From contig CALLDL010000215.1 of assembly GCA_937998305.1 (NCBI GenBank), forward strand, positions 1-37,248: DNA of 37,248 nt, in the 5' to 3' direction. The DNA comes from an uncultured Desulfobacterales bacterium. GTDB taxonomy: Bacteria; Desulfobacterota; Desulfobacteria; Desulfobacterales; UBA11574. A model generated the notes under the pieces. It saw only the letters and a list, made by a program, of their open reading frames with translations, made no database searches and was not told the DNA's origin. Of this stretch, positions 18,015 through 26,740 are shown in pieces (the stretch's first letter is position 1; each line of letters starts with the position of its first letter). The position numbers and the translations under genes were made by a program.

Positions 18015-18137
18015 GAGTGCCTAAAGTGAACTAAAGTGAGCTAAAGTTAAGGTATTCTGGCAATTTATATTAGAATGTCAACGCGATAGCGTTTCCTCAA
18101 CTTTAGTCACTTTAGATCACTTTTAACTTTAGTCACT
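18015..18137. repeat. Intergenic repeat family D, copy D1
   Basis: The left arm has three imperfect words (CTAAAGTGA, CTAAAGTGAG, CTAAAGTTAAG). The right arm is their inverse (CAACTTTAGTCACTTTAG, then CTTTTAACTTTAGTCACT). A small hairpin ACGC-gata-GCGT sits in the middle. D2 (29733-29894) has the same arms with different filling. The spacer 17953-18192 contains no gene. Confidence 0.8.
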
Positions 18138-18216
18138 CTTGTAACGACTGTGATAGATTTTCCAGCAATATTATTTATGTCGAACAATTAATGTGCTTAT
18201 TAGTAAGACTTTTAAA

Positions 18217-19497
18217 ATGAAGAGAATAATTTTTATTATACCGGCTATGTTATTATTTTTGTTTTGCTTTCCCGGAAATAATTTGTCGGCCGAAAATGAA
18301 GTCTATATCATTGAAATTTCGGGCTCCATCAATCCCGCTGTGGCTGATTTTTTAAAAAAGGGAATTAACAAGGCTTCCGGGGATGGCGTTTCATGTATCA
18401 TTATTAAGATCGACACGCCCGGCGGCCTTGCTGAATCGATGCGTGAAATCGTCAAGGCAATCTTTGCAAGCAAGGTTCCGGTTGTGACTTATGTTGCACC
18501 AAGCGGCGCCAGAGCCGCTTCGGCAGGTGTCATGATTACCATCGCTGCGGACATTGCTGCCATGGCGCCGGGAACAAATATTGGTGCCGCACATCCGGTG
18601 GGAGCCGGCGGCAAGGATATCGGCGGGAAAATGTCTGAAAAAGTCACCAATGATATGGTTGCCCATGTCAAAAGTATAGCCCAGAAAAGGGGAAGGAACG
18701 TCCAATGGGTTGAAAAGGCGGTTCGCGAAAGCGTTTCCGTGACGGAGACCGAAGCCCTTAAGGCAAATGTCATCGATATTGTGGCAAAAGATCTGGATGA
18801 TTTGATACGTCAGATTAACGGCCGTAAAATTGAAAACAAAGGGGTTTTAAAACTTGATAATCCTAAAAAAACGATTATTGAGGAAAGCTTGCGGACCAAG
18901 GTTTTAAAGATCATCAGTGATCCGAATGTAGCGTATATTCTTATGATGATCGGCCTTGCCGGTCTCTATTTTGAACTGTCTCACCCCGGTGCTGTGCTTC
19001 CTGGAGTTGTCGGCGGGATATCGATTATTCTGGCATTTTTTGCATTTCAGACTATACCGGTCAACTATGCCGGATTTCTGCTTATTATTCTTGCCATTGT
19101 TTTTTTTATCATGGAGATGAAAATCGCGAGTTACGGTCTTTTGAGTATTGCCGGCATTACCTCACTTTTATTGGGCTCCTTGATGTTGTTTGAAAACAAC
19201 GGCACTGATATGAGATTGTCGTGGCAAGTGCTTATACCGACACTTACGGTCGTCTCCGGTTTTTTTGTCGTTATTTCAGGGCTGGTTTTTAAATCTCAGC
19301 TGTCAAAGCCAAAAACAGGTGCAAGGGGTCTTTTGGGTGAAATCGGGGTGGTTAAAGAACCCATATTGCAGGAAGGCAAGGTGTTTGTTCACGGAGAACT
19401 GTGGAAAGCGATTTCAAAAGATCCCATCGAAAAAGGGACCAAGGTCAGAGTTGTAAAAGTTGAGAACCTTGTTCTGGAAGTGGAACCTATAGAATAG
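18217..19497 (+). CDS. NfeD-family membrane serine protease (ClpP class)
   Basis: Long-form NfeD, a membrane-bound protease linked to SPFH proteins. I chose the ATG at 18217 (426 residues), which gives a normal signal peptide ending near residue 25. The ClpP-like domain has KIDTPGG (64-70) and the catalytic serine S102 in SGARAASAGVMIT. The general-base Lys is probably K142 or K152. Four or five membrane helices follow (about 240-350), then a C-terminal OB-fold NfeD domain (GEIGVVKEPILQEGKVFVHG). The slipin gene follows 15 bases later, the typical partner arrangement. Confidence 0.93.
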   Translation: MKRIIFIIPAMLLFLFCFPGNNLSAENEVYIIEISGSINPAVADFLKKGINKASGDGVSCIIIKIDTPGGLAESMREIVKAIFASKVPVVTYVAPSGARAASAGVMITIAADIAAMAPGTNIGAAHPVGAGGKDIGGKMSEKVTNDMVAHVKSIAQKRGRNVQWVEKAVRESVSVTETEALKANVIDIVAKDLDDLIRQINGRKIENKGVLKLDNPKKTIIEESLRTKVLKIISDPNVAYILMMIGLAGLYFELSHPGAVLPGVVGGISIILAFFAFQTIPVNYAGFLLIILAIVFFIMEMKIASYGLLSIAGITSLLLGSLMLFENNGTDMRLSWQVLIPTLTVVSGFFVVISGLVFKSQLSKPKTGARGLLGEIGVVKEPILQEGKVFVHGELWKAISKDPIEKGTKVRVVKVENLVLEVEPIE

Positions 19498-19512
19498 ATA
19501 AAGGAGAATAAA

Positions 19513-20280
19513 ATGTATACGTTAATTGTAGCCGTTGTATTGACGCTCTTTTTTCTCTCTGCAGCCATCCGCATTTTAAACGAATATGAACGAGGCGTTA
19601 TCTTCAGACTCGGCAGAGTGATAAAGGCAAAAGGACCGGGGCTCATCATACTGATTCCGCTGATAGACAAAATGGTAAAGGTCAGCATGCGCCTTGTGGC
19701 CATGGATGTTGACCCTCAGGATGTCATCACCAGGGACAATGTTTCCGTAAAGGTGAATGCGGTCATCTATTTTAGAGTCATTGAACCCATAAAAGCTGTT
19801 GTTGAAGTTGAAGATTACACGTATGCGATGTCCCAACTGGCCCAGACAACCTTGAGAAGTGTATGCGGTCAGGCGGAGCTTGATGAACTACTGTCTGCAA
19901 GGGAAAAAATCAATTCTCAACTCCAGGAAATTCTCGATACCCATACGGATCCGTGGGGAATAAAAGTCGCAACCGTAGAGCTTAAGCATATTGATTTGCC
20001 CCAGGAAATGCAGCGATCTATGGCCAAGCAGGCTGAAGCTGAGCGGGAGCGACGTGCAAAGATAATTAATGCTGAAGGTGAGTTCCAAGCTGCAACAAAG
20101 CTGGCTGAAGCCGCTGAAATTATTCGTGAACACCCCATGGCCCTGCAGCTAAGATATCTTCAGACCATGCGCGAAATGTCTGCCGAGCAGAGTACAACGA
20201 CAATCTTTCCGTTTCCTATTGATCTTTTCAAACCGTTTCTTGATGCTATGGGCAAAACAAAAAAAGAAGAAAAGGAATAA
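19513..20280 (+). CDS. Slipin, SPFH/Band 7 membrane protein
   Basis: Stomatin-like protein that forms membrane-bound oligomers, and in characterised cases is cleaved by its NfeD partner. The 255 residues show an N-terminal membrane hairpin (about 1-21), [13 protein letters not shown] (28-40), [12 protein letters not shown], and the Band 7 core. The coiled region [20 protein letters not shown] comes next, and the hydrophobic C-terminus ([15 protein letters not shown]) is the usual NfeD cleavage region. AAGGAG precedes the ATG by 8 bases. It is co-directional with nfeD, 15 bases apart. Confidence 0.95.
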   Translation: MYTLIVAVVLTLFFLSAAIRILNEYERGVIFRLGRVIKAKGPGLIILIPLIDKMVKVSMRLVAMDVDPQDVITRDNVSVKVNAVIYFRVIEPIKAVVEVEDYTYAMSQLAQTTLRSVCGQAELDELLSAREKINSQLQEILDTHTDPWGIKVATVELKHIDLPQEMQRSMAKQAEAERERRAKIINAEGEFQAATKLAEAAEIIREHPMALQLRYLQTMREMSAEQSTTTIFPFPIDLFKPFLDAMGKTKKEEKE

Positions 20281-20340
20281 CATTCATCTATTTATTGACA
20301 TCATTTAAAAAAATTGCTTAATTAAATTTTTTAATGATAA

Positions 20341-20349
20341 TGATATAAT
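20341..20349 (+). promoter_or_regulatory. Extended -10 promoter
   Basis: TGATATAAT contains a perfect TATAAT with the TG of an extended -10 element, in a very A/T-rich stretch. There is no good -35 at normal spacing (TTGACA at 20295 is too far). Transcription would start near 20356 and run into the hairpin at 20413-20449, then the Rho_N-like gene. Confidence 0.5.
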
Positions 20350-20412
20350 AATAGGTTTATAGCGTATTTTAAAAACTCATTTAAGCGGGTTCAAAACATT
20401 AAAAATTTAATC

Positions 20413-20449
20413 CACAGCGGGGGTATTACAGCCTCCGCTTGTGCTTTTT
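20413..20449 (+). terminator. Terminator-like hairpin ahead of the Rho_N-like gene
   Basis: AGCGGGGG pairs with CCTCCGCT (one G-T pair). The stem extends to CACA/TGTG around a bulge and is followed by CTTTTT. It lies between an extended -10 promoter and the gene at 20481. It could end slipin transcription, act as an attenuator, or close a small RNA of about 95 bases. Confidence 0.65.
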
Positions 20450-20480
20450 AACCATTGTTCAGAAAAGGAGACGTTGAAGC

Positions 20481-20807
20481 ATGGGTGTGAAGAAAAAGGA
20501 AGCCAAAGAAAAACCCCTGGAAAAAATGACAGCCAAAGAATTGAGAGAAGTTGGGAAGCAACTACCTGAAATAACAGGTGTTTATGGCATGAACAAAGCA
20601 GAGCTCGTCAGCGCCATTAAAAAAGCAAGGGGGATCACAGAAGATACCGCGACAACGCCTGATGCCTCAATTCGTGAAATTAAGAAGAAAATTATCTCAC
20701 TTAAGGCAAATCGCGAAAATGCTCTGAATGACAATGATAAAAAAATGGCGGATATTTATCGACGCCGTATTATAAAACTGAAGAAAAAGACTCGCAGGGC
20801 GGGCTAG
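20481..20807 (+). CDS. Small basic protein with a Rho_N/SAP-like domain
   Basis: The 108 residues are Lys-rich. Residues about 12-48 (EKMTAKELREVGKQLPEITG then MNKAELVSAIKKARGI) match the pattern of the Rho termination factor N-terminal (SAP-like) helix-extended-helix motif, which binds nucleic acid. The C-terminal half is a charged helix (REIKKKIISLKANRENAL onward) ending KKKTRRAG. No Rho ATPase is present, so it is not Rho itself. AAGGAG lies upstream. Role unknown; a nucleic-acid-binding role is inferred. Confidence 0.85.
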   Translation: MGVKKKEAKEKPLEKMTAKELREVGKQLPEITGVYGMNKAELVSAIKKARGITEDTATTPDASIREIKKKIISLKANRENALNDNDKKMADIYRRRIIKLKKKTRRAG

Positions 20808-20834
20808 CCGGCCAATCATCATTGGTAGGCAACA

Positions 20835-21422
20835 GTGATAAACCGTAAATTTATGATCGATCCATCTTCATTGGCTTTTGATATTGATGGTGTTCTTGCA
20901 GACACCATGACATTGTTTCTCGATATTGCACGGGAAGAATATAAAATTCGCGATGTCAAATACGAAGACATCACGTGTTATACATTGGAAGAATGTGTCG
21001 ATATTGATCCGGTTCTTATCGAGACTATTTTAACCCGGATAATGGATGGAACCCATAAAGTACCTTTGAAACCAATGCCAGGTGCCAGGAATGTCTTGAA
21101 CCGATTATGCCGACTGCACAGCCCGATTTTATTTGTGACCGCTCGATCGACCAGGGAACCCATATATGAATGGATACAAAGCGTATTGTCTTTTGATCCT
21201 GATTCGATAGAAGTTGTTGCAACAGGTTCATTTGACGCCAAGGTCGATGTGCTTTTAAACAGAGATATTTCTTATTTTGTGGAGGACAGACTTGAAACAT
21301 GTTATCCACTTTTCGAGGCGGGCGTTACACCTATTATTTTCAAGCAACCATGGAACAGAAAACGTCATCCTTTCGTGGAAGTCGGCACTTGGAAAGAGCT
21401 TGAGCCTTTGATTGAATTTTGA
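20835..21422 (+). CDS. HAD-superfamily phosphatase, 5'-nucleotidase-like
   Basis: The 195 residues carry the HAD nucleophile motif AFDIDGVLADT (about 14-24), motif II threonine in ILFVTARSTREP, and motif III/IV FVEDRLETCY. The small size and VEDRLET pattern resemble NT5C-type deoxyribonucleotidases. The substrate cannot be read from sequence. It begins with GTG at 20835; an ATG six codons later is possible. Its stop overlaps the xerC start by 4 bases (ATGA), so they are translationally coupled. Confidence 0.85.
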   Translation: MINRKFMIDPSSLAFDIDGVLADTMTLFLDIAREEYKIRDVKYEDITCYTLEECVDIDPVLIETILTRIMDGTHKVPLKPMPGARNVLNRLCRLHSPILFVTARSTREPIYEWIQSVLSFDPDSIEVVATGSFDAKVDVLLNRDISYFVEDRLETCYPLFEAGVTPIIFKQPWNRKRHPFVEVGTWKELEPLIEF

Positions 21423-22354
21423 TGATTTCACAATCTTTGAAAAATCAGATCAGATCCTTTATCGATTCCCTTCACTCTGAAAAGGGGTACGCTGCAAACA
21501 CGTGTCGTGCGTATTCGCACAATCTTAACGAGTTTATTTCATTTGTAAGTGAAAACTACTTTTCAAATGAAAATCAAAAGGGTGCTGATCTGTTAAAAGC
21601 CGATCAGATCACCAACCTGATGATAAGAGGTTATCTGGGGTTTTTACACAAGAAAAACAAAAAAGTTACCATAGCGAGAAAACTTTCGGCGGTTCGTTCT
21701 TTTTTCAGATTTCTTGTCAAGCATGGTGTTATACTGGACAACCCTTTGGATCTGATTTTAACACCGAAACAGAAAAAAGCAATTCCAGTATACCTCCCCG
21801 TCGATGACGTTTTTAGGCTGCTCGATTCGATAAAGACCGATACACTGGCCGGCATCAGAAACCGTGCTATTTTTGAAACACTTTACTCGAGCGGGGTCCG
21901 TGTTTCAGAACTCGAAGGTCTGGATGTCTTTGATGTGGATTTTAAAAAATGTTTGATTCGTGTCGTTGGGAAAGGAAACAAAGAAAGGATTGTCCCCATC
22001 GGCAAAAAGGCCATAGCTGCGATTAAAGAGTATAGAAAAAGATTGCAAGGGGAAGCGGGTACAGGAGAAGATGATAACACGCCACTCTTTTTAAACAAGG
22101 ACCATGGTCGCCTGACAAGCCGCTCCATAGCCCGAATTCTTGAAAAAACGGCAAGGGAATGTGGTCTCTTGATACCTGTTTCTCCCCATGCTCTGCGTCA
22201 TACATTTGCAACACATATGCTGGATGCCGGGGCGGATTTGAGGGTGGTCCAGGAGCTTTTGGGACATAAAAGTCTATCCACGACACAGAAATATACCCAC
22301 GTGAGCATTGACAGGTTGATGGAAACCTATGACAAGGCGCACCCGAGACGATGA
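21419..22354 (+). CDS. xerC: Tyrosine recombinase XerC
   Basis: Chromosome dimer resolution recombinase acting at dif with XerD. The 311 residues have a SAM-like N-terminal DNA-binding domain. The catalytic set is complete: R161, K185, H257, R260, H283 and nucleophile Y292, within SPHALRHTFATHMLD and LLGHKSLSTTQKYTHVS. Length fits XerC/XerD, and placement directly before hslVU matches the xerC-hslV-hslU order known in other bacteria (codV-clpQY). XerD cannot be excluded, but the context favours XerC. Confidence 0.94.
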   Translation: MMISQSLKNQIRSFIDSLHSEKGYAANTCRAYSHNLNEFISFVSENYFSNENQKGADLLKADQITNLMIRGYLGFLHKKNKKVTIARKLSAVRSFFRFLVKHGVILDNPLDLILTPKQKKAIPVYLPVDDVFRLLDSIKTDTLAGIRNRAIFETLYSSGVRVSELEGLDVFDVDFKKCLIRVVGKGNKERIVPIGKKAIAAIKEYRKRLQGEAGTGEDDNTPLFLNKDHGRLTSRSIARILEKTARECGLLIPVSPHALRHTFATHMLDAGADLRVVQELLGHKSLSTTQKYTHVSIDRLMETYDKAHPRR

Positions 22355-22385
22355 AGGCGGCGATGTGTTTCACTGCTAACATCGG

Positions 22386-22426
22386 CCTAAACTGAGCGTT
22401 TCAAATAGTGACGGGGCTATAAAAAA
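22386..22426 (+). repeat. 41-base repeat between xerC and hslV
   Basis: Matches 15323-15363 at 39 of 41 positions. In the other copy the next thing downstream is repeat B1. Here hslV intervenes and repeat B2 follows only after the hslV stop. The spacer also holds a GGCGATG/CATCGGCC hairpin just left of this copy. Confidence 0.85.
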
Positions 22427-22462
22427 TGTGGGTGCGAAACCCGAGGAAACAAGATTAAAACG

Positions 22463-22993
22463 ATGAAATTACATGGCACGACAATTCTAGCTGTCAGACA
22501 TAAGGGGAAAGTCGCTGTGGCCGGTGACGGTCAGGTTACATTGAACAATATCGTTATCAAGCATAAGGCCAAAAAGGTTCGGAGGATTTACAACGACAAA
22601 ATCATTGTGGGATTTGCCGGGGCCACAGCTGATGCCTTGAACCTTTCAGAACGTTTGGAAAAAAAGCTTGAGCGTTACAATGGAAACCTGATGCGTAGTG
22701 CCGTAGAATTGGCCCGGGATTGGCGAACCGACAAATACTTAAGACGTCTCGAAGCAATTATGATTGCCGTAGATGACAAAGACATGTTTGTTATTTCAGG
22801 AAATGGCGATGTGATTGAACCGGATGAAGGTGTCATGGGGATTGGATCAGGCGGCGCCGGAGCGCAGGCGGCGGCAACTGCTCTGATTAGAAATACGGAT
22901 ATGGATGCTGCTGGTATTGTTAAAGAAGCCATGAAAATAGCGGGTTCCATTTGTGTCTTTACAAATGATGTCATCACGATTGAAGAATTATGA
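22463..22993 (+). CDS. hslV: ATP-dependent protease subunit HslV
   Basis: Proteasome-like peptidase of the HslVU complex in the cytoplasm. The 176 residues begin [15 protein letters not shown]; the catalytic N-terminal threonine is T6, exposed after removal of a five-residue propeptide. [13 protein letters not shown] and [16 protein letters not shown] are family motifs, and [16 protein letters not shown] is near the end. Length is normal. The hslU gene follows after an unusually long 313-base spacer filled by repeat B2. Confidence 0.97.
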   Translation: MKLHGTTILAVRHKGKVAVAGDGQVTLNNIVIKHKAKKVRRIYNDKIIVGFAGATADALNLSERLEKKLERYNGNLMRSAVELARDWRTDKYLRRLEAIMIAVDDKDMFVISGNGDVIEPDEGVMGIGSGGAGAQAAATALIRNTDMDAAGIVKEAMKIAGSICVFTNDVITIEEL

Positions 22994-23270
22994 ATCATCT
23001 CCCAAAGAGCTGGTGGATTGATAAGGGGCCAAGGGTTCAAGGATTCAAGGGTTCGAGTGAAAAAGCTTTAAAAACAAATAAATAAAGATAATATCTTAAT
23101 CCTTGGAGTCACTTTCTTATAAGAACATATTTTTGAAAAGATCGATGAATAAGGGCAGAAAAAACTCCAATGTTAACGTCATCTGAATCAAAGCGTTTAC
23201 AATCACTTGATCCCTGGAATCCTTGAATCCTCGAATCCTTTTCTCCAAGTAATTTGGAGAGGAACCAAAA
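22994..23270. repeat. Intergenic repeat family B, copy B2
   Basis: Begins directly after the hslV stop codon and separates hslV from hslU. It matches B1 (15370-15640) over its arms. Left words are CAAGGGTTCAAGGATTCAAG and right words are CCTTGAATCCTCGAATCC, inverted to each other. It lacks the 65-base hairpin insert of B1 and has about 55 bases of A/T-rich sequence (about 23082-23138) missing in B1. Whether hslU is transcribed through it cannot be read from sequence. Confidence 0.85.
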
Positions 23271-23306
23271 TTATAAACTTTAAACCGATGGTGTAGAACT
23301 GATAAA

Positions 23307-24680
23307 ATGAGCAATCTTAAACCCAATGAAATTGTCGAAGAACTTGATAAATATATAATTGGCCAGCATAATGCCAAACGTTCAGTGGCCATTGCTTTGC
23401 GGAACCGTTGGCGCAGACAGCAGGTTCCGGAAGATCTCCGTGATGAAATTGTACCGAAGAATATCATACTCATCGGACCCACCGGCGTTGGAAAAACCGA
23501 GATAGCAAGAAGGCTTTCGAATCTGACCGATTCACCGTTTAACAAGGTTGAGGCATCCAAGTTTACAGAAGTGGGATATGTTGGCAGGGACGTTGAATCT
23601 ATGGTAAGAGACCTCCTGGAACTTACTGTAAACATGCTTAGAACAAGAGAACAGGAGGCTGTGAAGGAGAAAGGGCATCGGATTGCCGAAGAGAGGATGC
23701 TCGATCTATTACTCCCCAAAAGCGGATTAAAATCGACTCCTAAGCCAGAAGATGGAAGCGAACCGCAGTTTGAACTTGTTTCAGGCAGTACAGGAACATC
23801 TTTTTCTACAAGAGAGAAACTTCGAAAAATGCTCCGTGAAGGGAAAATGGACAATCGGTATGTTGATCTTGACGTTTCAGATCGGGCAATGCCTGTTGTT
23901 GAAATATTTTCCAATGTGGGTATGGAAGAAATGGGCATTAACTTTAAAGACATGATAGGAAATCTTCTACCCAAAAATACAAAACGACGAAAAGTAAAAG
24001 TGCCTGAAGCCATGGAAATGCTTTCTGCCGAAGAGGCTCAAAACTTGGTGGATATGGATAAGGTAGTAAAAGAAGCCATTAACAAAGTCGAACAATCAGG
24101 AATCATCTTTTTGGATGAGATTGATAAAATTGTCGGAAAGGACGGCACACAAGGCCCCGATGTATCCCGAGAAGGCGTTCAGAGAGATCTTCTTCCCATT
24201 GTGGAAGGTAGCACCGTAATGACAAAGTATGGCCCGATTAAGACGGACAACATTCTTTTTATTGCTGCAGGAGCATTTCACACCGTGAAGCCATCGGATA
24301 TGATTCCTGAGCTTCAGGGCCGGTTCCCCATCCGGGTGGGATTGGACTCACTTGGCAGGGAAGAGTTTGTGAGGATATTGACCGAACCGAAAAATGCACT
24401 TCTTCTTCAATATCTGGCGCTTTTAAAGACCGAAGATGTTGACGTTGTTTTTAAAAATGAAGCTGTTGAAGAAATCGCGAGAATTGCTGAAGAGGTCAAC
24501 AACATGACCGAAAATATAGGGGCCAGAAGGCTCTATACACTTATGGAGTGTCTGTTGGAAGACATTCTTTTCGAAGCTCCGGATATGGAAGAAAAACGGG
24601 TGGTTATTGACAAAACATTTGTGGAAGACAAACTAAAGGACATTAAAGACGACGAAGATCTAAGCCGGTATATTTTATAA
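23307..24680 (+). CDS. hslU: ATP-dependent protease ATPase subunit HslU
   Basis: AAA+ unfoldase that feeds substrates to HslV. The 457 residues show the Walker A motif GPTGVGKT (57-64), pore motif [16 protein letters not shown] (about 89-104), Walker [10 protein letters not shown], an intermediate I-domain (about 110-240), and the sensor-2 [13 protein letters not shown]. The last residues (DEDLSRYIL) match the conserved C-terminal tail that docks into HslV. Length is typical. Confidence 0.97.
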   Translation: MSNLKPNEIVEELDKYIIGQHNAKRSVAIALRNRWRRQQVPEDLRDEIVPKNIILIGPTGVGKTEIARRLSNLTDSPFNKVEASKFTEVGYVGRDVESMVRDLLELTVNMLRTREQEAVKEKGHRIAEERMLDLLLPKSGLKSTPKPEDGSEPQFELVSGSTGTSFSTREKLRKMLREGKMDNRYVDLDVSDRAMPVVEIFSNVGMEEMGINFKDMIGNLLPKNTKRRKVKVPEAMEMLSAEEAQNLVDMDKVVKEAINKVEQSGIIFLDEIDKIVGKDGTQGPDVSREGVQRDLLPIVEGSTVMTKYGPIKTDNILFIAAGAFHTVKPSDMIPELQGRFPIRVGLDSLGREEFVRILTEPKNALLLQYLALLKTEDVDVVFKNEAVEEIARIAEEVNNMTENIGARRLYTLMECLLEDILFEAPDMEEKRVVIDKTFVEDKLKDIKDDEDLSRYIL

Positions 24681-24730
24681 CTAGTGTCCATCCATAAATG
24701 GTAAGAGTATAGCTTCTTGAAAATCGATCG

Positions 24731-24947
24731 CTTCAGATAGAGTTAAATTTTTTCCTGAAAGATCACGCCAAAGGCGGATAAAACTCGTGGATAACGGCTC
24801 GTAATGAAAAAACCGGTCTTATCTTTTGATAAGGGTAGGTGGTCAAAGACAATATATTCGCGTAACCTCATATCGATGAGGGTTTTTTCAAAACGATCCC
24901 TAATCCACTCAAACAGCTTCCAGAAAAAAACTTAACTCTATCTGAAG
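24731..24947. repeat. Family C palindromic element (MITE-like), copy C2
   Basis: Left end CTTCAGATAGAGTTAA (24731 on, about 31 bases) is inverted at the right end (24917-24947, TTAACTCTATCTGAAG) with few mismatches. The left half matches C1 at 13300-13382. The interior holds ACGCC-aaa-GGCG and the terminator at 24866-24888. No ORF is inside. It fills most of the hslU-argD spacer (24681-24985). Confidence 0.8.
24866..24888 (+). terminator. Intrinsic terminator after hslU, inside repeat C2
   Basis: CCTCAT pairs with ATGAGG around ATCG, followed by GTTTTTT. The compact stem, tetraloop and T-run fit a Rho-independent terminator on the plus strand. It lies inside the C2 element, so the element may bring termination with it. 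Confidence 0.8.
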
Positions 24948-24985
24948 CTCCTTTAACATCAAGATATAAGATCAAGAGACCTGAA

Positions 24986-26167
24986 ATGAGCCGACATATA
25001 ATGAACAAAGCAGATAAGGTTATCGCAAAAACATATACAAGATTTCCTATTGTCATCACAAAAGGGAACGGGTGCAGTCTTTGGGATACCCAAGGCAAAA
25101 AGTATATGGATTTTGTCTCCGGCATTGCTGTTTGCAATCTGGGCCATGCCCATCCAAAGGTTTCAGAAGCATTATCAAAACAGGCTGATGTTCTTTTACA
25201 TGTATCTAATCTTTACTATACAGAGCCTCAGATAGAGCTGGCATATCGACTTACCCAAAACAGTTTTGCAGACCGGGTATTTTTCTGCAACAGTGGCGCT
25301 GAAGCGAATGAGGCCGCCATCAAACTGGCTCGGAAGTATTTCAATGACAAAGGTGAAAAAGAGCGGTACAGAATCGTTACCATGGAGAAGTCTTTTCATG
25401 GCAGGACAATGGCCACCCTTTCCGCCACCGGTCAGGAGAAAATCAGAAAGGGTTTTGAACCGGTGCTTGAGGGTTTCGATTATATACCGTTTAACGACAT
25501 TGATGCACTGCGAAAAAGCATCGGGCCATCTACTTGTGCTGTTTTACTAGAGCCCATCCAGGGTGAGGGCGGTGTTCGTTGTCCGGATCCGGATTACCTT
25601 AAAGCTGTAAGACGCCTATGTGACGAAACGGATGTTCTTTTGATTTTTGATGAAATCCAGACCGGAATGGGGCGAACAGGCAAGTTTTTTGCGTACGAAC
25701 ACTTTGGGATTGAACCGGACATCATGACCCTGGCAAAAGCCCTTGCCAATGGATTGCCCATAGGAGCCATGCTGGCCAGTGAAGAAGTTGCGGAAGCATT
25801 TGGACCGGGAGCCCATGCGTCAACGTTCGGAGGGACTCCCATTATCACCGCTGCTTCAGTCCAGGTTGTCAAGGTGCTTTTAGAAGAAAATCTCATTCAT
25901 CATTGTGCAACAATGGGTGCATATTTTAAAGAAAGGCTGTCAGAGTTGAAAGCCAAGCATGAATCGATTGTGGATGTTCGTGGAATGGGACTCCTTTTGG
26001 GGATGAAACTCAAAATAGACGGGGGTACCATTGTCAACTCATGCATGGAGAAAGGATTTTTGATAAACTGCATCCAGGGAAATGTCTTGCGGTTTATTCC
26101 TCCGCTCATCGTCGAAAAAGAAGAGATTGATGCGCTTGTGGCATGCCTGGATGAAATATTGGGCTAA
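24986..26167 (+). CDS. argD: Acetylornithine/N-succinyldiaminopimelate aminotransferase
   Basis: PLP enzyme of arginine synthesis that in many bacteria also serves the DapC step of lysine/diaminopimelate synthesis. The 393 residues show FFCNSGAEANEAAIKLAR (99-116), SFHGRTMATLSATGQ (136-150), the aspartate motif DEIQTGMGRTG (222-232) and the PLP lysine K251 in LAKALANGLPIG. Length is typical. Downstream lies the argF/argG remnant and intact argH. With those middle genes broken, its DapC role with lysA and dapF nearby may explain why it stays intact; this is inference. Confidence 0.94.
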   Translation: MSRHIMNKADKVIAKTYTRFPIVITKGNGCSLWDTQGKKYMDFVSGIAVCNLGHAHPKVSEALSKQADVLLHVSNLYYTEPQIELAYRLTQNSFADRVFFCNSGAEANEAAIKLARKYFNDKGEKERYRIVTMEKSFHGRTMATLSATGQEKIRKGFEPVLEGFDYIPFNDIDALRKSIGPSTCAVLLEPIQGEGGVRCPDPDYLKAVRRLCDETDVLLIFDEIQTGMGRTGKFFAYEHFGIEPDIMTLAKALANGLPIGAMLASEEVAEAFGPGAHASTFGGTPIITAASVQVVKVLLEENLIHHCATMGAYFKERLSELKAKHESIVDVRGMGLLLGMKLKIDGGTIVNSCMEKGFLINCIQGNVLRFIPPLIVEKEEIDALVACLDEILG

Positions 26168-26255
26168 AAAGGGTAATAGGTGATGGGTAAGTGGTAAGGG
26201 GCATAAGACCAAATATTGGCACGAAACTTTACCCATAACCCATAACCTTTTACCT
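26166..26255. repeat. Intergenic palindrome family F
   Basis: Left words GGGTAATAGG-TGATGGGTAAG (26171-26191) face inverted right words TTTACCCATAACCCATAACC (26228 on). The left arm begins within the argD stop codon. Only one copy is seen in this window. It shares the design of families B, D and G but not their sequence. Confidence 0.7.
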
Positions 26256-26272
26256 GTAGTAATGAGGTTACC

Positions 26273-26353
26273 GTGAAAAAAGACATTTTGACGCTTTTAG
26301 ATTTTACCAAAGAGGATTTTGACCTTCTCTTTGAACGGGTGGCACAGTGCTGA
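26273..26353 (+). pseudogene. argF: argF remnant: first ~24 codons only
   Basis: A GTG start preceded by GAGG opens a reading that translates as MKKDILTLLDFTKEDFDLLF, then ERVAQC and a stop at 26351-26353. The beginning is the hallmark N-terminus of ornithine carbamoyltransferase, normally about 300 residues. The carbamoyl-phosphate motif (STRT) and everything else is missing. The reading runs into argG sequence near 26338-26345 in the wrong frame. Promoter and ribosome site of the old gene seem preserved. Confidence 0.9.
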
Positions 26354-26706
26354 GGACAGCACATATGGCCATGGAGTCGATTACCATGGACAGAGAAGTC
26401 ATGCACTTGCGTGATTCACTGATTCCAAAGTATTCGGAACTGGTATATTATGGTTTCTGGTTTTCACCCGAGATGGAACTGCTTCAGAATATGGTTGACC
26501 AGACCCAAAAAAATGTTTCTGGAAAGGTACGCCTATAGCTTTATAAAGGTAGCTGCATGGTTCTCGGGCGTAAATCCGATTTGTCCATTTACAGCGAAGA
26601 TTTTGCCACGTTTGAAGACGATGCCGTATACCGGCAGAAAGATGCAGAAGGTTTTATACGTTTGAATGCACTAAGATTGAGAATTCAGAAGATGATGAAA
26701 AAATAA
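26338..26706 (+). pseudogene. argG: argG remnant: last ~120 codons, with an in-frame stop
   Basis: Read from GGT GGC ACA (26339 region, frame of 26347) this gives [20 protein letters not shown] and later [18 protein letters not shown], the C-terminal domain of argininosuccinate synthase. A TAG at 26536-26538 stands where a Lys codon is expected (VRL-stop-LYKG). The same frame then continues [20 protein letters not shown] to the normal end [13 protein letters not shown] at 26706. The ATP-binding N-terminal two thirds are gone. The stop needs only one base change from AAG, so decay went on after the deletion, or the stop is a sequencing error. Confidence 0.9.
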
Positions 26707-26740
26707 GATAAACGGCGATATGGAGTAAAGCGAGGTATCC

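Noticed and set aside
18015-18137. Possible CRISPR array because of repeated CTAAAGTGAG words
   Set aside because: The words are short, imperfect and inverted between the two arms. There are no equal-length repeats or spacers and no cas genes.
23117-24013. 298-residue ORF on the minus strand opposite hslU
   Set aside because: It overlaps the well-supported hslU gene and repeat B2, has Ser/Arg-rich antisense composition and no recognisable motif.
26347-26538. A real 63-residue gene
   Set aside because: The reading is the middle of the argG C-terminal domain. The same frame continues past the TAG with argG sequence, so it is a pseudogene part.
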